Position numbers and translations under genes: made by a program | Notes under the pieces: model-generated | What the model was told of the DNA's origin: nothing | The model's input: only the letters and a program-made list of their open reading frames with translations | Databases searched by the model: none | Shown here: positions 41,592-50,233 of the stretch, piece by piece | How positions within the stretch are numbered: position 1 is the first letter of the stretch | Layout of the letters: each line of letters opens with the position of its first letter | Assembly (NCBI RefSeq): GCF_948329515.1 | Contig: NZ_CAOJCN010000026.1 | Location: forward strand, 1 to 64,000 | Direction of reading: 5' to 3' | Origin: Cohnella rhizoplanae | Lineage (GTDB): Bacteria; Bacillota; Bacilli; Paenibacillales; Paenibacillaceae | DNA length: 64,000 nt

Positions 41592-42380
41592 TCATTGGAT
41601 GGATGGATCCGCGTCCAACGATTGCTGGCGGTACTGCCGGGGACTCATGCCTTCGTTGTCCTTGAATACTTTGATGAAGTATTTGACCGTCTGATAGCCG
41701 ACCTTCTCGGCGATCTCCCATATCGGCAATCGCGTCGCGACGAGGAGCTCCTTCGCCTTTTGCAGGCGGATGCGCGTCAGATAATCGCTGAAGGTGACGC
41801 CCGTCTGCTCCTTGAACAGCACGCTGAAATAGCTCGGGTTCAGGTGGAGATGCTCGGCGACCTGCTTCATGCCGACCGTATCGTGCAGCCGATCGTAGAT
41901 GTAGGCGATCGCGTCCTTGATGGAGCTGCTGTACCGCGCTTCGTCCCTCCCCATTTCCAGCAGCTTGGGATCCACCAGCTTCTCCATCGCGTCCATCCGG
42001 TCCCTGCCGCTGTCGCGCTCGAACGCTCTCTGCACGGTATCGATCAGGATCGACTTGTCCACGGGCTTGAGCACATAATCGAACGCGCCGAGCTGCAGCG
42101 ACCGCTTCGCGTACTCGAATTCGGCGTGTCCGGAGATGACGATGACCACCGGCAGCGGCCCGCGCGCCGCGAGCGTCTCGAGCATCTGCAGGCCGTCGAT
42201 CTCCGGCATCCGCACGTCGGTGATGATCACATGGACCGGATGGGTCTTGAGCCACTCGAGCGCCTCCACCCCGCTCGCCGCGCTCTCGATTTGGTATTTG
42301 CCCGCCGCCCAAGCGACGAGCGTCTTCTGGATGCCGAGGCGCGTGCGCGGCTCGTCGTCCACGATTAATAAAGTTTTCAC
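41592..42380 (-). CDS. Response regulator, AraC type (YesN-like)
   Basis: The 262-residue regulator has a receiver domain (LLIVDDEPRTRLGIQ, phospho-acceptor Asp55 in IITDVRMPEIDGL, Lys105 in YVLKPVDKS) and a C-terminal AraC HTH (QVAEHLHLNPSYFSVLFKEQTGVTFSDYL and IAEKVGYQTVKYFIKVFKDNEGMSPRQYR). It overlaps its cognate kinase gene by four bases (ATGA). Such pairs activate adjacent sugar importer genes; the target here is most likely the binding-protein promoter 130 bp downstream. Confidence 0.95.
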   Translation of the reverse strand: MKTLLIVDDEPRTRLGIQKTLVAWAAGKYQIESAASGVEALEWLKTHPVHVIITDVRMPEIDGLQMLETLAARGPLPVVIVISGHAEFEYAKRSLQLGAFDYVLKPVDKSILIDTVQRAFERDSGRDRMDAMEKLVDPKLLEMGRDEARYSSSIKDAIAYIYDRLHDTVGMKQVAEHLHLNPSYFSVLFKEQTGVTFSDYLTRIRLQKAKELLVATRLPIWEIAEKVGYQTVKYFIKVFKDNEGMSPRQYRQQSLDADPSIQ

Positions 42381-44155
42381 AGCGGTTCGACGCCTCCCGG
42401 TATCGTAATATCAAAGCGTACAATCGTGCCGACGCCGGCCTTGCTCTCGATCTGCAGGCCGTTACCGCGTTCCGCCGTGGGCGGATAATACAGCTTCAAT
42501 CGCCTCTGCACGTTGGACATGGCGACCCCCGTGCCCTTGCTCGAAGGCGGCTGCGGGACGACGCCCTCGATGCGCTGCATCAGCCTCGCCAGCGTCTCCT
42601 CGTCCATGCCCAGCCCGTCGTCGACGACGGAGATCGTGGCGAAGCCCGGTCGGTCCGACGTCACCTGGATCGTCACCGTCCCCGGACCGATGCGGCTCTC
42701 CACCCCATGCAGAATCGCGTTCTCCACGAGCGGCTGAATCATCAGCTTGGGGATCGGCACGTTCAGGAGGCGGTCGTCCGCCGAGATGGTCCAGTCGAGC
42801 CGGTCGATCAGTCGCATTTTCATAATCTGCAGATACCGCTGCGCGTGCTCGAGCTCGTCGCGGACCGTCACCCATTGATCCTGGCCGCCGGTGCTGCCGA
42901 TGACATAGCGGAACAGCCCCGACATGGCGAGGATCGTCTGCGCCAGCTCACTCTCCTCCTTTTCCTCGAGGGACCAATAGAGCGCTTCCAGCGTGTTGAA
43001 GAGAAAATGCGGGTTAATCTGGGCCTGCAGCGCCTTGAGCTCGGTGCGGCTCTCCGTAATCTCCTTCTCGTACACGACCTGGATCAGCTCGTTCATGTGC
43101 GTAACCATCTGGTTATAGGTGTTGTTCAGCTCCCGGATCTCCAGCGATGCCATCTGCGGCGAAGGAGATAGATTCTGCTTGAGCCCGCCGATCCGCGCGC
43201 CCCGCATCGTGCGCATCAGCTTGAGGATCGGCCGGGTGATGAGCGTCGAGAGCAGCAGGGTGAGCAGCAAAAAGGCGACGGCGCCGATGCCGATCGACAG
43301 CAGGACCGCGGTCCTGAGCACGGAGATCCCTTCCATGGTGGCGTGGATCGGCGTGAGCAGCACGAGGGTCCAGCCGGTCGCCCGCGACCGCTGCCGCACG
43401 GACAGCAGCTCTTCGCCCCCGACGGTGACCGTCGGGGCCTCCTGCGCGAGCACCGCCCTCGCGTCCTCCGCCGGGAGGTCCGAGGTGATCGGATCGCCCC
43501 GCTCGTCAGCGAGCAGCATATACTCGCCGCTCTCCTCCGCCTCGTCCGCGAGCGGATCGTTCATCTCGAAGTAATCGCGGCTCAGACGAACCGCCAGGTA
43601 GCCGCCCGCCGCATAACCGCGATCGATCAGGCTGATGCGGCGCATGGCGAGCACGGTGTCCGGCTGCGCCGGGTCGAGCCCGAACCAGACGAGACGCCCC
43701 TTCACGAGGTCGGTGCGTCCGATCATGTCCTGCGTGACGCGCGCCGTCAGGCGGGTCTCGTCCAGCGGGAACAGGCGCCGGTAGTCGTTGGTATAGAGCT
43801 CGAGCGAACGAATCCCCGACGAATACGCGATATACGTGCTCGCGATCGGGAGCAGCGACTGGCGCTCGCTGAACGCGGAGCGGACGCCCCCGGCCTCCTT
43901 GAGCAGGAGCTTCTGCACGTAGTCGTTCGTCACGACCTGGGTGGTCAGCGAGTCGACCTGGTCCAGGAGCACGTCCAACCGACCATTAGCCTGCACCGCC
44001 GTCTGCTGGATATGCTTCTCCGCGCTGCTGCGCAGCAGGTCTGATACTTGACCGTAGATATAAATGCCCGCAAAGGTCAGGATAACGATCATCGTGACCG
44101 TAAAGACGGCGAATATCTGGTTTCTTAGCGTATTCATCTCGCTCAGCTTGGCCAC
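42377..44155 (-). CDS. Sensor histidine kinase (YesM-like)
   Basis: The 592-residue kinase has TM1 (IFAVFTVTMIVILTFAGIYIYG), an extracellular Cache-like sensor (about residues 35-275), TM2 (AVLLSIGIGAVAFLLLTLLLS), HAMP, then the His_kinase box QINPHFLFNTLEALYWSLEE and ATPase motifs VENAILHGVES, DDGLGMDEE and KGTGVAMSNVQRRL. It senses extracellular sugar, possibly through a binding protein, and phosphorylates the YesN-like regulator encoded four bases in overlap. GTG 44155 is assumed as start; ATG 44137 is possible. Confidence 0.95.
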   Translation of the reverse strand: MAKLSEMNTLRNQIFAVFTVTMIVILTFAGIYIYGQVSDLLRSSAEKHIQQTAVQANGRLDVLLDQVDSLTTQVVTNDYVQKLLLKEAGGVRSAFSERQSLLPIASTYIAYSSGIRSLELYTNDYRRLFPLDETRLTARVTQDMIGRTDLVKGRLVWFGLDPAQPDTVLAMRRISLIDRGYAAGGYLAVRLSRDYFEMNDPLADEAEESGEYMLLADERGDPITSDLPAEDARAVLAQEAPTVTVGGEELLSVRQRSRATGWTLVLLTPIHATMEGISVLRTAVLLSIGIGAVAFLLLTLLLSTLITRPILKLMRTMRGARIGGLKQNLSPSPQMASLEIRELNNTYNQMVTHMNELIQVVYEKEITESRTELKALQAQINPHFLFNTLEALYWSLEEKEESELAQTILAMSGLFRYVIGSTGGQDQWVTVRDELEHAQRYLQIMKMRLIDRLDWTISADDRLLNVPIPKLMIQPLVENAILHGVESRIGPGTVTIQVTSDRPGFATISVVDDGLGMDEETLARLMQRIEGVVPQPPSSKGTGVAMSNVQRRLKLYYPPTAERGNGLQIESKAGVGTIVRFDITIPGGVEPL

Positions 44156-44332
44156 TCGGATCGCCCACCTGTATCTTGCATGACTTCAATCCCGTCTACT
44201 GTATCACAAAGACCGATTCGTCGGCGAGAAGCGCCCGCAGATCGGCAAAACCTAAAAATTGTAGGTATAAAACCTAAACAAAGTGAGGTATTCGGCATAG
44301 GTCCGATCTGCTAAGATTAAGGGCAAACCAGC

Positions 44333-44346
44333 GGTAGCGCTTACAA
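44333..44346 (+). promoter_or_regulatory. Probable cre (CcpA) site upstream of GH43
   Basis: Read on the minus strand, TGTAAGCGCTACCG matches 13 of 14 positions of TGWAARCGYTWNCW. It lies immediately before the GH43 ribosome site (GGAGGGG, 44348-44354), where binding would block transcription when preferred sugars are present. Confidence 0.6.
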
Positions 44347-44359
44347 TGGAGGGGCAAAG

Positions 44360-45349
44360 ATGACGACAAGATCGCGTGCCGACGAACCGTTGGTCACCCA
44401 TATTTATACGGCGGATCCTTCCGCACACGTGTTCCAGGGCAAACTGTACGTCTATCCCTCGCACGATCTGGACCACGAGATGGCGTCCAACGACAACGGC
44501 GACCAGTACGATATGGAGGACTACCACGTCCTCTCGCTGGACGAGGACCTGGCGCATGCCGTGGATCACGGAGAGGCGCTGCATCTGCGGGACATTCCGT
44601 GGGCCTCCAAGCAGCTGTGGGCGCCGGACGCCGCGTACAAGGACGGCACGTATTATCTGTTCTTCCCGGCGCGGGACCCGCACGGTATCTTCCGCATCGG
44701 CGTCGCCACGGGGCTCTCGCCGCAAGGCCCGTTCCGCGCGGAGCCGAGCTATATTCCGGGCAGCTTCAGCATCGACCCCGCCGTGTTCGCCGACGACGAC
44801 GGCAGGACTTATATGTACTTCGGCGGACTGTGGGGCGGGCAGCTGGAAAAATGGCGGACGGGAACGTATAACGCCGACGGAGAGGGTCCCGCGGCAACGG
44901 AGCCTGCGCTTGGGCCGCGCGCGGTCGAGCTGAAGGGCGACCTGCTGGGCTTCAAGGAGACGCCGCGCGAGATTCGCATCGTCGACGAGGCGGGCCAGCC
45001 GATTCTGGCCGGGGACGAGGACCGCAGGTACTTCGAAGGCCCCTGGATGCACAAGCACGACGGGCGCTACTACCTCTCGTACTCGACCGGCACGACGCAC
45101 AAGATCGTCTACGCGATCGGAGAGACGCCTTACGGGCCCTTCGTTTTCCAAGGCACGATCCTCACGCCCGTCGTCGGCTGGACCACGCATCACTCGATCG
45201 TCCGGTACAACGACAAGTGGTACCTGTTCTACCACGACAGCTCCCTGTCCGGAGGCGCGGACAACAAGCGCTGCGTGAAGATGACCGAGCTTCGCTATAA
45301 CGACGACGGCACGATTCAGACCATCGACCCTTATCCGCCTAGCGAATAA
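44360..45349 (+). CDS. Glycoside hydrolase family 43 (xylosidase/arabinofuranosidase-like)
   Basis: The 329-residue intracellular enzyme shows the five-bladed propeller motifs of GH43: HIYTADPSAHVFQGKLYVYPSHD (base Asp), SFSIDPAVFADDDGRTYMYFGG (pKa-modulating Asp) and YFEGPWMHKHDGRYYLSYS (acid Glu). Substrates in the family are arabino-xylan oligosaccharides. It is divergent from the YesM/YesN-importer block. No signal peptide is seen, consistent with hydrolysis of imported oligosaccharides. A cre-like site precedes the GGAGGGG ribosome site. Confidence 0.94.
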   Translation: MTTRSRADEPLVTHIYTADPSAHVFQGKLYVYPSHDLDHEMASNDNGDQYDMEDYHVLSLDEDLAHAVDHGEALHLRDIPWASKQLWAPDAAYKDGTYYLFFPARDPHGIFRIGVATGLSPQGPFRAEPSYIPGSFSIDPAVFADDDGRTYMYFGGLWGGQLEKWRTGTYNADGEGPAATEPALGPRAVELKGDLLGFKETPREIRIVDEAGQPILAGDEDRRYFEGPWMHKHDGRYYLSYSTGTTHKIVYAIGETPYGPFVFQGTILTPVVGWTTHHSIVRYNDKWYLFYHDSSLSGGADNKRCVKMTELRYNDDGTIQTIDPYPPSE

Positions 45350-45537
45350 ATTTTTCCTGCGGTTGCACTTTTGGCGAGTTTATCCAGTGCGGGCGCGATT
45401 CGATCCTCGCAGTCCGCTCGGTTCTTTGTAGATATTTAACATAAGAGTCGGGCGAGCTGCGTAATTTATGAATAGTTTCCGCCGCAATGGGGTATTTTCT
45501 CGATGAACAGCCAAATTTGCCCGAAGGAGTGAGATCC

Positions 45538-45750
45538 ATGAAAACGTTAAACGCAATCGCGCTCGCTTTGCTGATTATCGGAGGCATTAACTGGCTGCTG
45601 GTCGGTTTGTTCGAGTATGATCTGGTCGCCGATCTATTCGGCGGTCAAGATTCCGCCGGCGCCCGTGTCGTGTACACCATCGTCGGTATCTGCGCGCTGT
45701 ACTCGATCCGTTTCTTTAACCACGTCAGCAACGATGATCGCGTTCGTTAA
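45538..45750 (+). CDS. DUF378 small membrane protein
   Basis: The 70-residue protein has two hydrophobic segments (TLNAIALALLIIGGINWLLVGLF and VVYTIVGICALYSIRFF) and the DUF378 signature GGINWLLVGLFEYDLVADLFGG. Its role is unknown; homologues are frequent in spore formers. ATG 45538 follows AAGGAG. It is monocistronic; a large hairpin (45772-45811) follows. Confidence 0.88.
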   Translation: MKTLNAIALALLIIGGINWLLVGLFEYDLVADLFGGQDSAGARVVYTIVGICALYSIRFFNHVSNDDRVR

Positions 45751-45771
45751 CGCAACCATGCCGCTGCGCGA

Positions 45772-45811
45772 AGAGCCGGACGGCTGCCCTTAAGGGCGGC
45801 TATCCGGCTCT
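45772..45811. terminator. Hairpin after the DUF378 gene
   Basis: AGAGCCGGA / TCCGGCTCT encloses GCCCTTAAGGGC. There is no T-tract, so it may be weak or serve both strands. Confidence 0.5.
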
Positions 45812-45885
45812 CGCCTTGTGCGGATGCGATTGTGCGATTGAAGGATTAATGGTTACGCGGGAGATGAGCGCGGCTGCCTGAACGA

Positions 45886-46335
45886 TCAGGCTTCGGACTC
45901 GCTCGCCAACGCGTCTCCCAGCCTGTCCATGAGCACGTTCGTTCCATGCTCCCGCTGCTCCGCCGTATCGAGGCCGTCGAGGAAGACGCCTTGCTCGGTG
46001 AAAATCAACCTCGTGCCCTTTTCGACCGGATGCAGCTCGACGGTCGTCACGGAAGCCGAGATTCGCCGGCCGTCCAGGTCCATGACGTATGAATAGACGA
46101 TCCGTTGATTCGGCACGATATCTTGATAGCATGCGTCGAAAGTGTAGACCGGGCCGCCCGGAGGCCCGCCTCTGTTGTACTCCCTGCCGCCCACGCGGAA
46201 ATCGAAGGTCTCCGCCCCCGCGAACCAGCGCGCTTTGGCGTCGGCATCGGACCATGCGGCGTACACGCGTTCCGGCTTGGCCGGATACACTCTCTCCACC
46301 GTAAACGCCGCATGATGCACCGATCTTTCATCCAT
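45886..46335 (-). CDS. SRPBCC domain protein (AHSA1-like), MerR operon
   Basis: The 149-residue protein has VERVYPAKPERVYAAWSDADAKARWF, then GREYNRGGPPGGPVYTFDACYQDIVPN and TTVELHPVEKGTRLIFTEQG, the usual SRPBCC/ATPase-activator-like pattern. The ATG at 46335 lies nine bases after AAGGAGG; ATG 46344 is too close to that site. It follows the MerR gene at 57 bp on the same strand and is probably its co-regulated partner. Biochemical function unknown. Confidence 0.85.
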   Translation of the reverse strand: MDERSVHHAAFTVERVYPAKPERVYAAWSDADAKARWFAGAETFDFRVGGREYNRGGPPGGPVYTFDACYQDIVPNQRIVYSYVMDLDGRRISASVTTVELHPVEKGTRLIFTEQGVFLDGLDTAEQREHGTNVLMDRLGDALASESEA

Positions 46336-46392
46336 CTCATTCATCCTCCTTAAGGTAACGTGCGTGGTTTTCTCCGATCCGTTCTCTTCCGG

Positions 46393-46878
46393 TCATTTAT
46401 CGTCAGGCGCTTCCGCCAGCCATTCGCCCAATCGGTCGAGCGATCGCTCCGCGTGCGTCCGGCGTTCCCAGAAGTACTTCTCGTGGCTCTGCTTCATCAT
46501 GCCGAGCAGCTTGGCCAGATCGTCCACCGTCAGCTTTTCCCGCTGTCGCATGAGATCCGCCGCCTGCTCCAGCTCCGACAGCAGCTGTTGTTGGATCCGG
46601 ATCTTGCCCTTGAGGCGGTCGATCTGCGCGCCGACGATCTCCTGTAGGTCGGGCCCATCCCGTCCGAGCACGGACTGAATCTCCTCGAGCGGCAGACCCA
46701 GCTCCTTGAGCGCCAGGATGCGATGCAAGCGGGAGAGGTCGGCTTCGTCGTACAGCCTGTGCCCGGACTCGGTCTGGCCCGACGGCGGGAACAGCCCGAT
46801 CTGATCGTAATACCGCAGCGTGCGGATCGTCAGCCCCGTCAGCTTGGCGATCTCTCCGACTTTCCAATACCGCTCCAT
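46393..46878 (-). CDS. MerR-family transcriptional regulator
   Basis: The 161-residue regulator has the MerR HTH (YWKVGEIAKLTGLTIRTLRYYDQIGLFPPSGQTESGHRLYDEADLSRLHRI), a coiled-coil dimerisation helix (about 85-120) and a short C-terminal helical part without a metal-binding Cys cluster. The latter suggests a drug-type ligand rather than a metal. The ATG at 46878 follows GGAGGAGGG. The promoter 60 bp upstream has the 19-bp spacing that MerR proteins act on. Confidence 0.9.
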   Translation of the reverse strand: MERYWKVGEIAKLTGLTIRTLRYYDQIGLFPPSGQTESGHRLYDEADLSRLHRILALKELGLPLEEIQSVLGRDGPDLQEIVGAQIDRLKGKIRIQQQLLSELEQAADLMRQREKLTVDDLAKLLGMMKQSHEKYFWERRTHAERSLDRLGEWLAEAPDDK

Positions 46879-46937
46879 GCGCCAGCCCTCCTCCGTCGCC
46901 GCTAACCTCATTCGCGTCCTTGTCCGCCGGCAACTTC

Positions 46938-46968
46938 ACTATAAGACCTTACGTTGCGTCAGGTTCAA
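46938..46968 (-). promoter_or_regulatory. MerR-type promoter with 19-bp spacer
   Basis: On the minus strand TTGAAC and TATAGT are separated by exactly 19 bp. The spacer is a near-perfect dyad ACCTGACG-CAA-CGTAAGGT. This over-long spacing with a central dyad is the hallmark of MerR-activated promoters. It lies 60 bp before the MerR gene. Confidence 0.75.
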
Positions 46969-47100
46969 GCCTATATTTGATTTTTCGGGAAAATATTTTT
47001 CGTTCTATCCCATTCGGCTTGGGGATGCGGATTCCCTGCTTGGCGCGCGCTAACTGGCAGTGTACGGGGCCCTGCGGCCGAGCGATCGAGCCGGCGGGAT

Positions 47101-47195
47101 AGTGACCGAATGTGCCTATCTCGCGCTGCCGACCACCGTATGCCGCCGCGTTAGTGTCCAAATGCGCCTATCTCGCGCTGCCGACCACTTCCTGC
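47101..47195 (+). repeat. 52-bp-period repeat, copy set 2 (two units)
   Basis: Units around AATGTGCCTATCTCGCGC and AAATGCGCCTATCTCGCGC are 52 bp apart; the second is preceded by TTAGTGTCC. They share the core of the array at 317-445. The rest of the gap between the MerR promoter and spo0M (46969-47100) holds no recognised gene. Confidence 0.75.
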
Positions 47196-47211
47196 TACCG
47201 TGATTGCCCTG

Positions 47212-47246
47212 AGAATCAAAGAGAACCGGAGCAATCTGCTCCGGTC
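47212..47246 (-). terminator. Terminator of the spo0M-like gene
   Basis: On the minus strand ACCGGAGCA-GAT-TGCTCCGGT is followed by TCTCTTTG. Confidence 0.7.
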
Positions 47247-47263
47247 CCCTCCAACAATTCCGT

Positions 47264-48055
47264 TTAATGCGCATATTGGTCGATGATGCCTTGGAGAATG
47301 CCCGCCACGTGCGCCGCGCCGCCGTCCAGGTCACGCTGCGTGAGCGTCAGGCGCACGAAGCTCTCGTCGGTATCCATCGCTTCGGCGAAAAAGCCGGATA
47401 GTCCCGACGCGCGACGGTCGATCTGCAGCAGCAGACGAAGCCCGTCGGACGCCGGTCCGACGAAGGTCAGCTCCAGCTCGTCGAGACGCCCGCGGTATCT
47501 CCCGCCCGACGGAATCCACTCGAGCTCCTGCACATACGGGACCGAGCCGCCCAGACGCGGCGCGTAGACGGTCTCCGAGTGGCGCAGGCGAAACCCCATC
47601 TGCTCGACCGCCTCGAGTACCACGCGCTGGCCCGCTCCCGGCACGACGTGGATGGCATCCTCGTCGGTCGGATCGACCGCGGATTGAATATCCGCGACAG
47701 TCTTGATCCACGCCTGGCCGCCGCCGATCGAGATGGGCACGCTCGCCGGGAGGACGAAGGAGAACGGAATCTCCCTCTGCTCCTGCGGCTGTACCGTCAG
47801 GGGACCGGCCACCCGATATTGCGCGATAACCGCATGCTGGCGGATCTTATTGTCATTGATTTCTCGCAAATACGTCGTCATGACCGACAGCCCGATGCCG
47901 TCGATTCGCTGCTCCAGGCTCCCGCCCTGCACGCGGACGACGCCGCGGATCTCCTCGCCTTGCGCGTAAGAGGACTTTTCCAACACCGTATCCAGCTTCG
48001 CCGCTCCGATACCCACGCTTGCCAATACCCGTCCGAAAAAAGACATCTTCCGCAT
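47264..48055 (-). CDS. spo0M: Sporulation-control protein Spo0M
   Basis: The protein of up to 263 residues is an arrestin-fold SpoOM-family protein: MSFFGRVLASVGIGAAKLDTVLEKSSYAQGEEIRGVVRVQGG at the N-terminus and two beta-sandwich halves, with a C-terminal helix VAGILQGIIDQYAH. In B. subtilis Spo0M controls entry into sporulation and cell-cycle functions. Start codons ATG 48055 and ATG 48046 are both possible; homology favours 48046. It stands alone with its own terminator. Confidence 0.92.
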   Translation of the reverse strand: MRKMSFFGRVLASVGIGAAKLDTVLEKSSYAQGEEIRGVVRVQGGSLEQRIDGIGLSVMTTYLREINDNKIRQHAVIAQYRVAGPLTVQPQEQREIPFSFVLPASVPISIGGGQAWIKTVADIQSAVDPTDEDAIHVVPGAGQRVVLEAVEQMGFRLRHSETVYAPRLGGSVPYVQELEWIPSGGRYRGRLDELELTFVGPASDGLRLLLQIDRRASGLSGFFAEAMDTDESFVRLTLTQRDLDGGAAHVAGILQGIIDQYAH

Positions 48056-48149
48056 CCCATCCCTTTATAAAAGATATGGCTGCACGCCAAAGGATAATAC
48101 GGAAGTCATCCCTTTCCGATTCAAAATATTGGAAAGGTTGGCCGCCGCT

Positions 48150-49010
48150 TCATTCCACTCGCTCCAGCGCAGCGGCGAAGCCTTCGCGCCAATCCGCGTA
48201 GCGGGGGCGCCAGCCAAGCCCCTTGGCCTTGGCATTGTCCGCGCCGCGTTCGCCGCGGGCGGCGCCAGGCTGCCGCTCAGGCTCCGGCGCGCCCAGCAGC
48301 GCCGCGTAATGCGGCAGCCACTCGCCGCCGGGCGCCGGGCGGTCGTCCGCGACGTTCACGGCGCCCGGCGGCCAAGCTAGCGCGAGCAGCGCCGCGGCGG
48401 CTGCGTCGTCGACGTGCACGAACGACGACACGCCGTCCGTCGCGGGCAGCGCGCCGCGCCGGACCTGCTCGGCCATGTAGCCGTCGGCGGCGTACCACGT
48501 GCCCGGGCCGTAGAACAGCCCATAGCGGAGGATGACCGCCTCGGGCATATCCTGCGCGGCCGTCTCCAGGGCGTGCACGCCTTGGATCGTGCCGCTGCGC
48601 GGCGCGGGCGCATCCAGGTCGAGCGGCTCGTCTTCGCGTGCGGGTCCTTCGCCTGGCGCATACGCCCAGGAGATGCTCTGGGCGATCATGCGGCGCGCGC
48701 CCGCGGCCAGCGCGGCGTCGACCAGGTTGCGCGTGCCGAGCGTCCGGATGCGCGCATTGTCCGCAAAGTCGCGTTCGCCAAGCGCGGTCAACTGGTGGAT
48801 GACCGTCTCGGGCTCCGCCTCGCGAAGCGCGGCGAAGACGGCCTCGCGGTCGAAGACGTCGAGGACGACGGCCTTCGCGCCCTGCGCCGCAAGCCGCGCC
48901 GCGGTCAAGGGGTGCCGCGTGAAGCCCGTCACCTCATGGCCGGCTTCGACGAGCAGCGGAATAAGCGATCTGCCGATGGCGCCCGTGGCGCCGGCTACTG
49001 CAATTTTCAT
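48150..49010 (-). CDS. NAD-dependent epimerase/dehydratase family protein
   Basis: The 286-residue protein is an extended-type SDR: the loop VAGATGAIGRSLI at the N-terminus, QLTALGERDF, and SISWAYAPGEGPARED, then FVHVDDAAAAALLAL. The canonical YxxxK is not obvious, so it may be an atypical reductase or NAD(P) sensor. ATG 49010 follows GAGGAGG; the longer frame to 49166 lacks support and overlaps the next gene. It is separated by 43 bases from the EamA gene on the same strand. Confidence 0.82.
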   Translation of the reverse strand: MKIAVAGATGAIGRSLIPLLVEAGHEVTGFTRHPLTAARLAAQGAKAVVLDVFDREAVFAALREAEPETVIHQLTALGERDFADNARIRTLGTRNLVDAALAAGARRMIAQSISWAYAPGEGPAREDEPLDLDAPAPRSGTIQGVHALETAAQDMPEAVILRYGLFYGPGTWYAADGYMAEQVRRGALPATDGVSSFVHVDDAAAAALLALAWPPGAVNVADDRPAPGGEWLPHYAALLGAPEPERQPGAARGERGADNAKAKGLGWRPRYADWREGFAAALERVE

Positions 49011-49053
49011 AAGTGAGACCTCCTCGTTGGTTGGTGCGGTGACTTGACGCTCT

Positions 49054-50100
49054 TTAGGGTCTACGAGGACCCGAGCGCGAGAAAGCGAACGGATTGCCAG
49101 ACGAGAATGTCCCGCTTGAACCGACGGCCAATGAGGATTCCGGACCCGCATATTCGCCTTTTCCATCCATCCGAGGCCGCTTGCCCCGGTAGTTCGCGCC
49201 GATCACCCCCGCCAGCATGCAGGCCGAGCCGATCGTCTGCGCGCCGCTCCAGGGATCGCCCATCAGCAGCACGCCCGAGGCGATCGACACGAGGTTGCCC
49301 AAGTTCACGAACAGGCTGACCTTGAACGCCTCGAGGCGGGCGAGCGCGAAGTTGGACAGCCAAGAGGAGACGACCGAGGACAGGAACGCGATATAGAGGA
49401 GCGGCAGCCAGAAGCCCGGCTCGGCGAGCGGCGCGAGCAGCGCCGGCATCGTCCCTTGGACGAGATGGCGCACGAGGGCCAGCGCGACGAAGAACAAGCA
49501 TGCGGTCCGCATCATCGCGTAGCTGAGCTGCGCGGCAGTGTAGGAGGTCCTCAGGCTTCGCGCCAACACGCCATACAGCGCTAGAGAGGCGGCCGACGTC
49601 AAGATCATGGCGCCTCCGAAGACGCCGGTCCCCCGCAGCGCGTCCGCCGAGACGCCGGTCATGAACGCGAGGCCGCCGACCGAGACGAGGACCGACAGCA
49701 GCTGCAGCAGGTTCGCACGCTCCTTAAGCAACAGCGCGCCCAGCAGCAGCGCGAAGATGGGCGCGGTCGCCGAGAAGATGCCGGCGCCCGACGTCGTCGA
49801 GGCGTCGAGCCCGACGGACTGGAAGGCGAAGAAGGCCGTCGGATAGACGAGACTAACGAGCAGCAGCGCCCAGCGCCTGCCGCCGGGCGGCGCTTTCGGA
49901 ACCCGGATCCAGCCCGCCCGTACGAGGAGCGCGAGCACGGCGAACGATAGGGCGAAGCGGTACGCGAGCATGTCGAACGGATCCGCGTAACGCAGCGCCA
50001 GCTTGGTGAACATAAAGGAAAATCCGATCACCATCGCGTATAATAGAGCCAGCATATAGATGGCGGCGTTGCCTCTGACGGGCGCGCCTGATAGATTCAT
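49054..50100 (-). CDS. EamA-family (DMT) transporter
   Basis: The 348-residue protein has ten hydrophobic segments in two EamA repeats (LLYAMVIGFSFMFTKLAL and LYGVLARSLRTSYTAAQLSYAMM among them), ending with an unusual Gly/Ser-rich hydrophilic tail of about 35 residues. It probably exports a metabolite or amino-acid-like compound. It is divergent from a MocR-type regulator gene, a known arrangement in which the regulator controls the exporter. A perfect 18-bp palindrome lies between them. Confidence 0.9.
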   Translation of the reverse strand: MNLSGAPVRGNAAIYMLALLYAMVIGFSFMFTKLALRYADPFDMLAYRFALSFAVLALLVRAGWIRVPKAPPGGRRWALLLVSLVYPTAFFAFQSVGLDASTTSGAGIFSATAPIFALLLGALLLKERANLLQLLSVLVSVGGLAFMTGVSADALRGTGVFGGAMILTSAASLALYGVLARSLRTSYTAAQLSYAMMRTACLFFVALALVRHLVQGTMPALLAPLAEPGFWLPLLYIAFLSSVVSSWLSNFALARLEAFKVSLFVNLGNLVSIASGVLLMGDPWSGAQTIGSACMLAGVIGANYRGKRPRMDGKGEYAGPESSLAVGSSGTFSSGNPFAFSRSGPRRP

Positions 50101-50192
50101 TGCCTCTTCCTCCCGATGGCGAGTGCGAGCCGGCCGGCTTCATGCTCTCAGCATAAGGGATGGGACGCAAGCCTGCCATCGCTACATCTCCG

Positions 50193-50210
50193 AACTGTAC
50201 CGGTACAGTT
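50193..50210. promoter_or_regulatory. Perfect palindrome between EamA and MocR genes
   Basis: AACTGTACCGGTACAGTT is a perfect 18-bp palindrome in the 133-bp divergent gap, 24 bp before the MocR start. It is of the type bound by GntR/MocR regulators. Confidence 0.65.
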
Positions 50211-50233
50211 TGCCCGCGGGAGTCGATTCGGTC

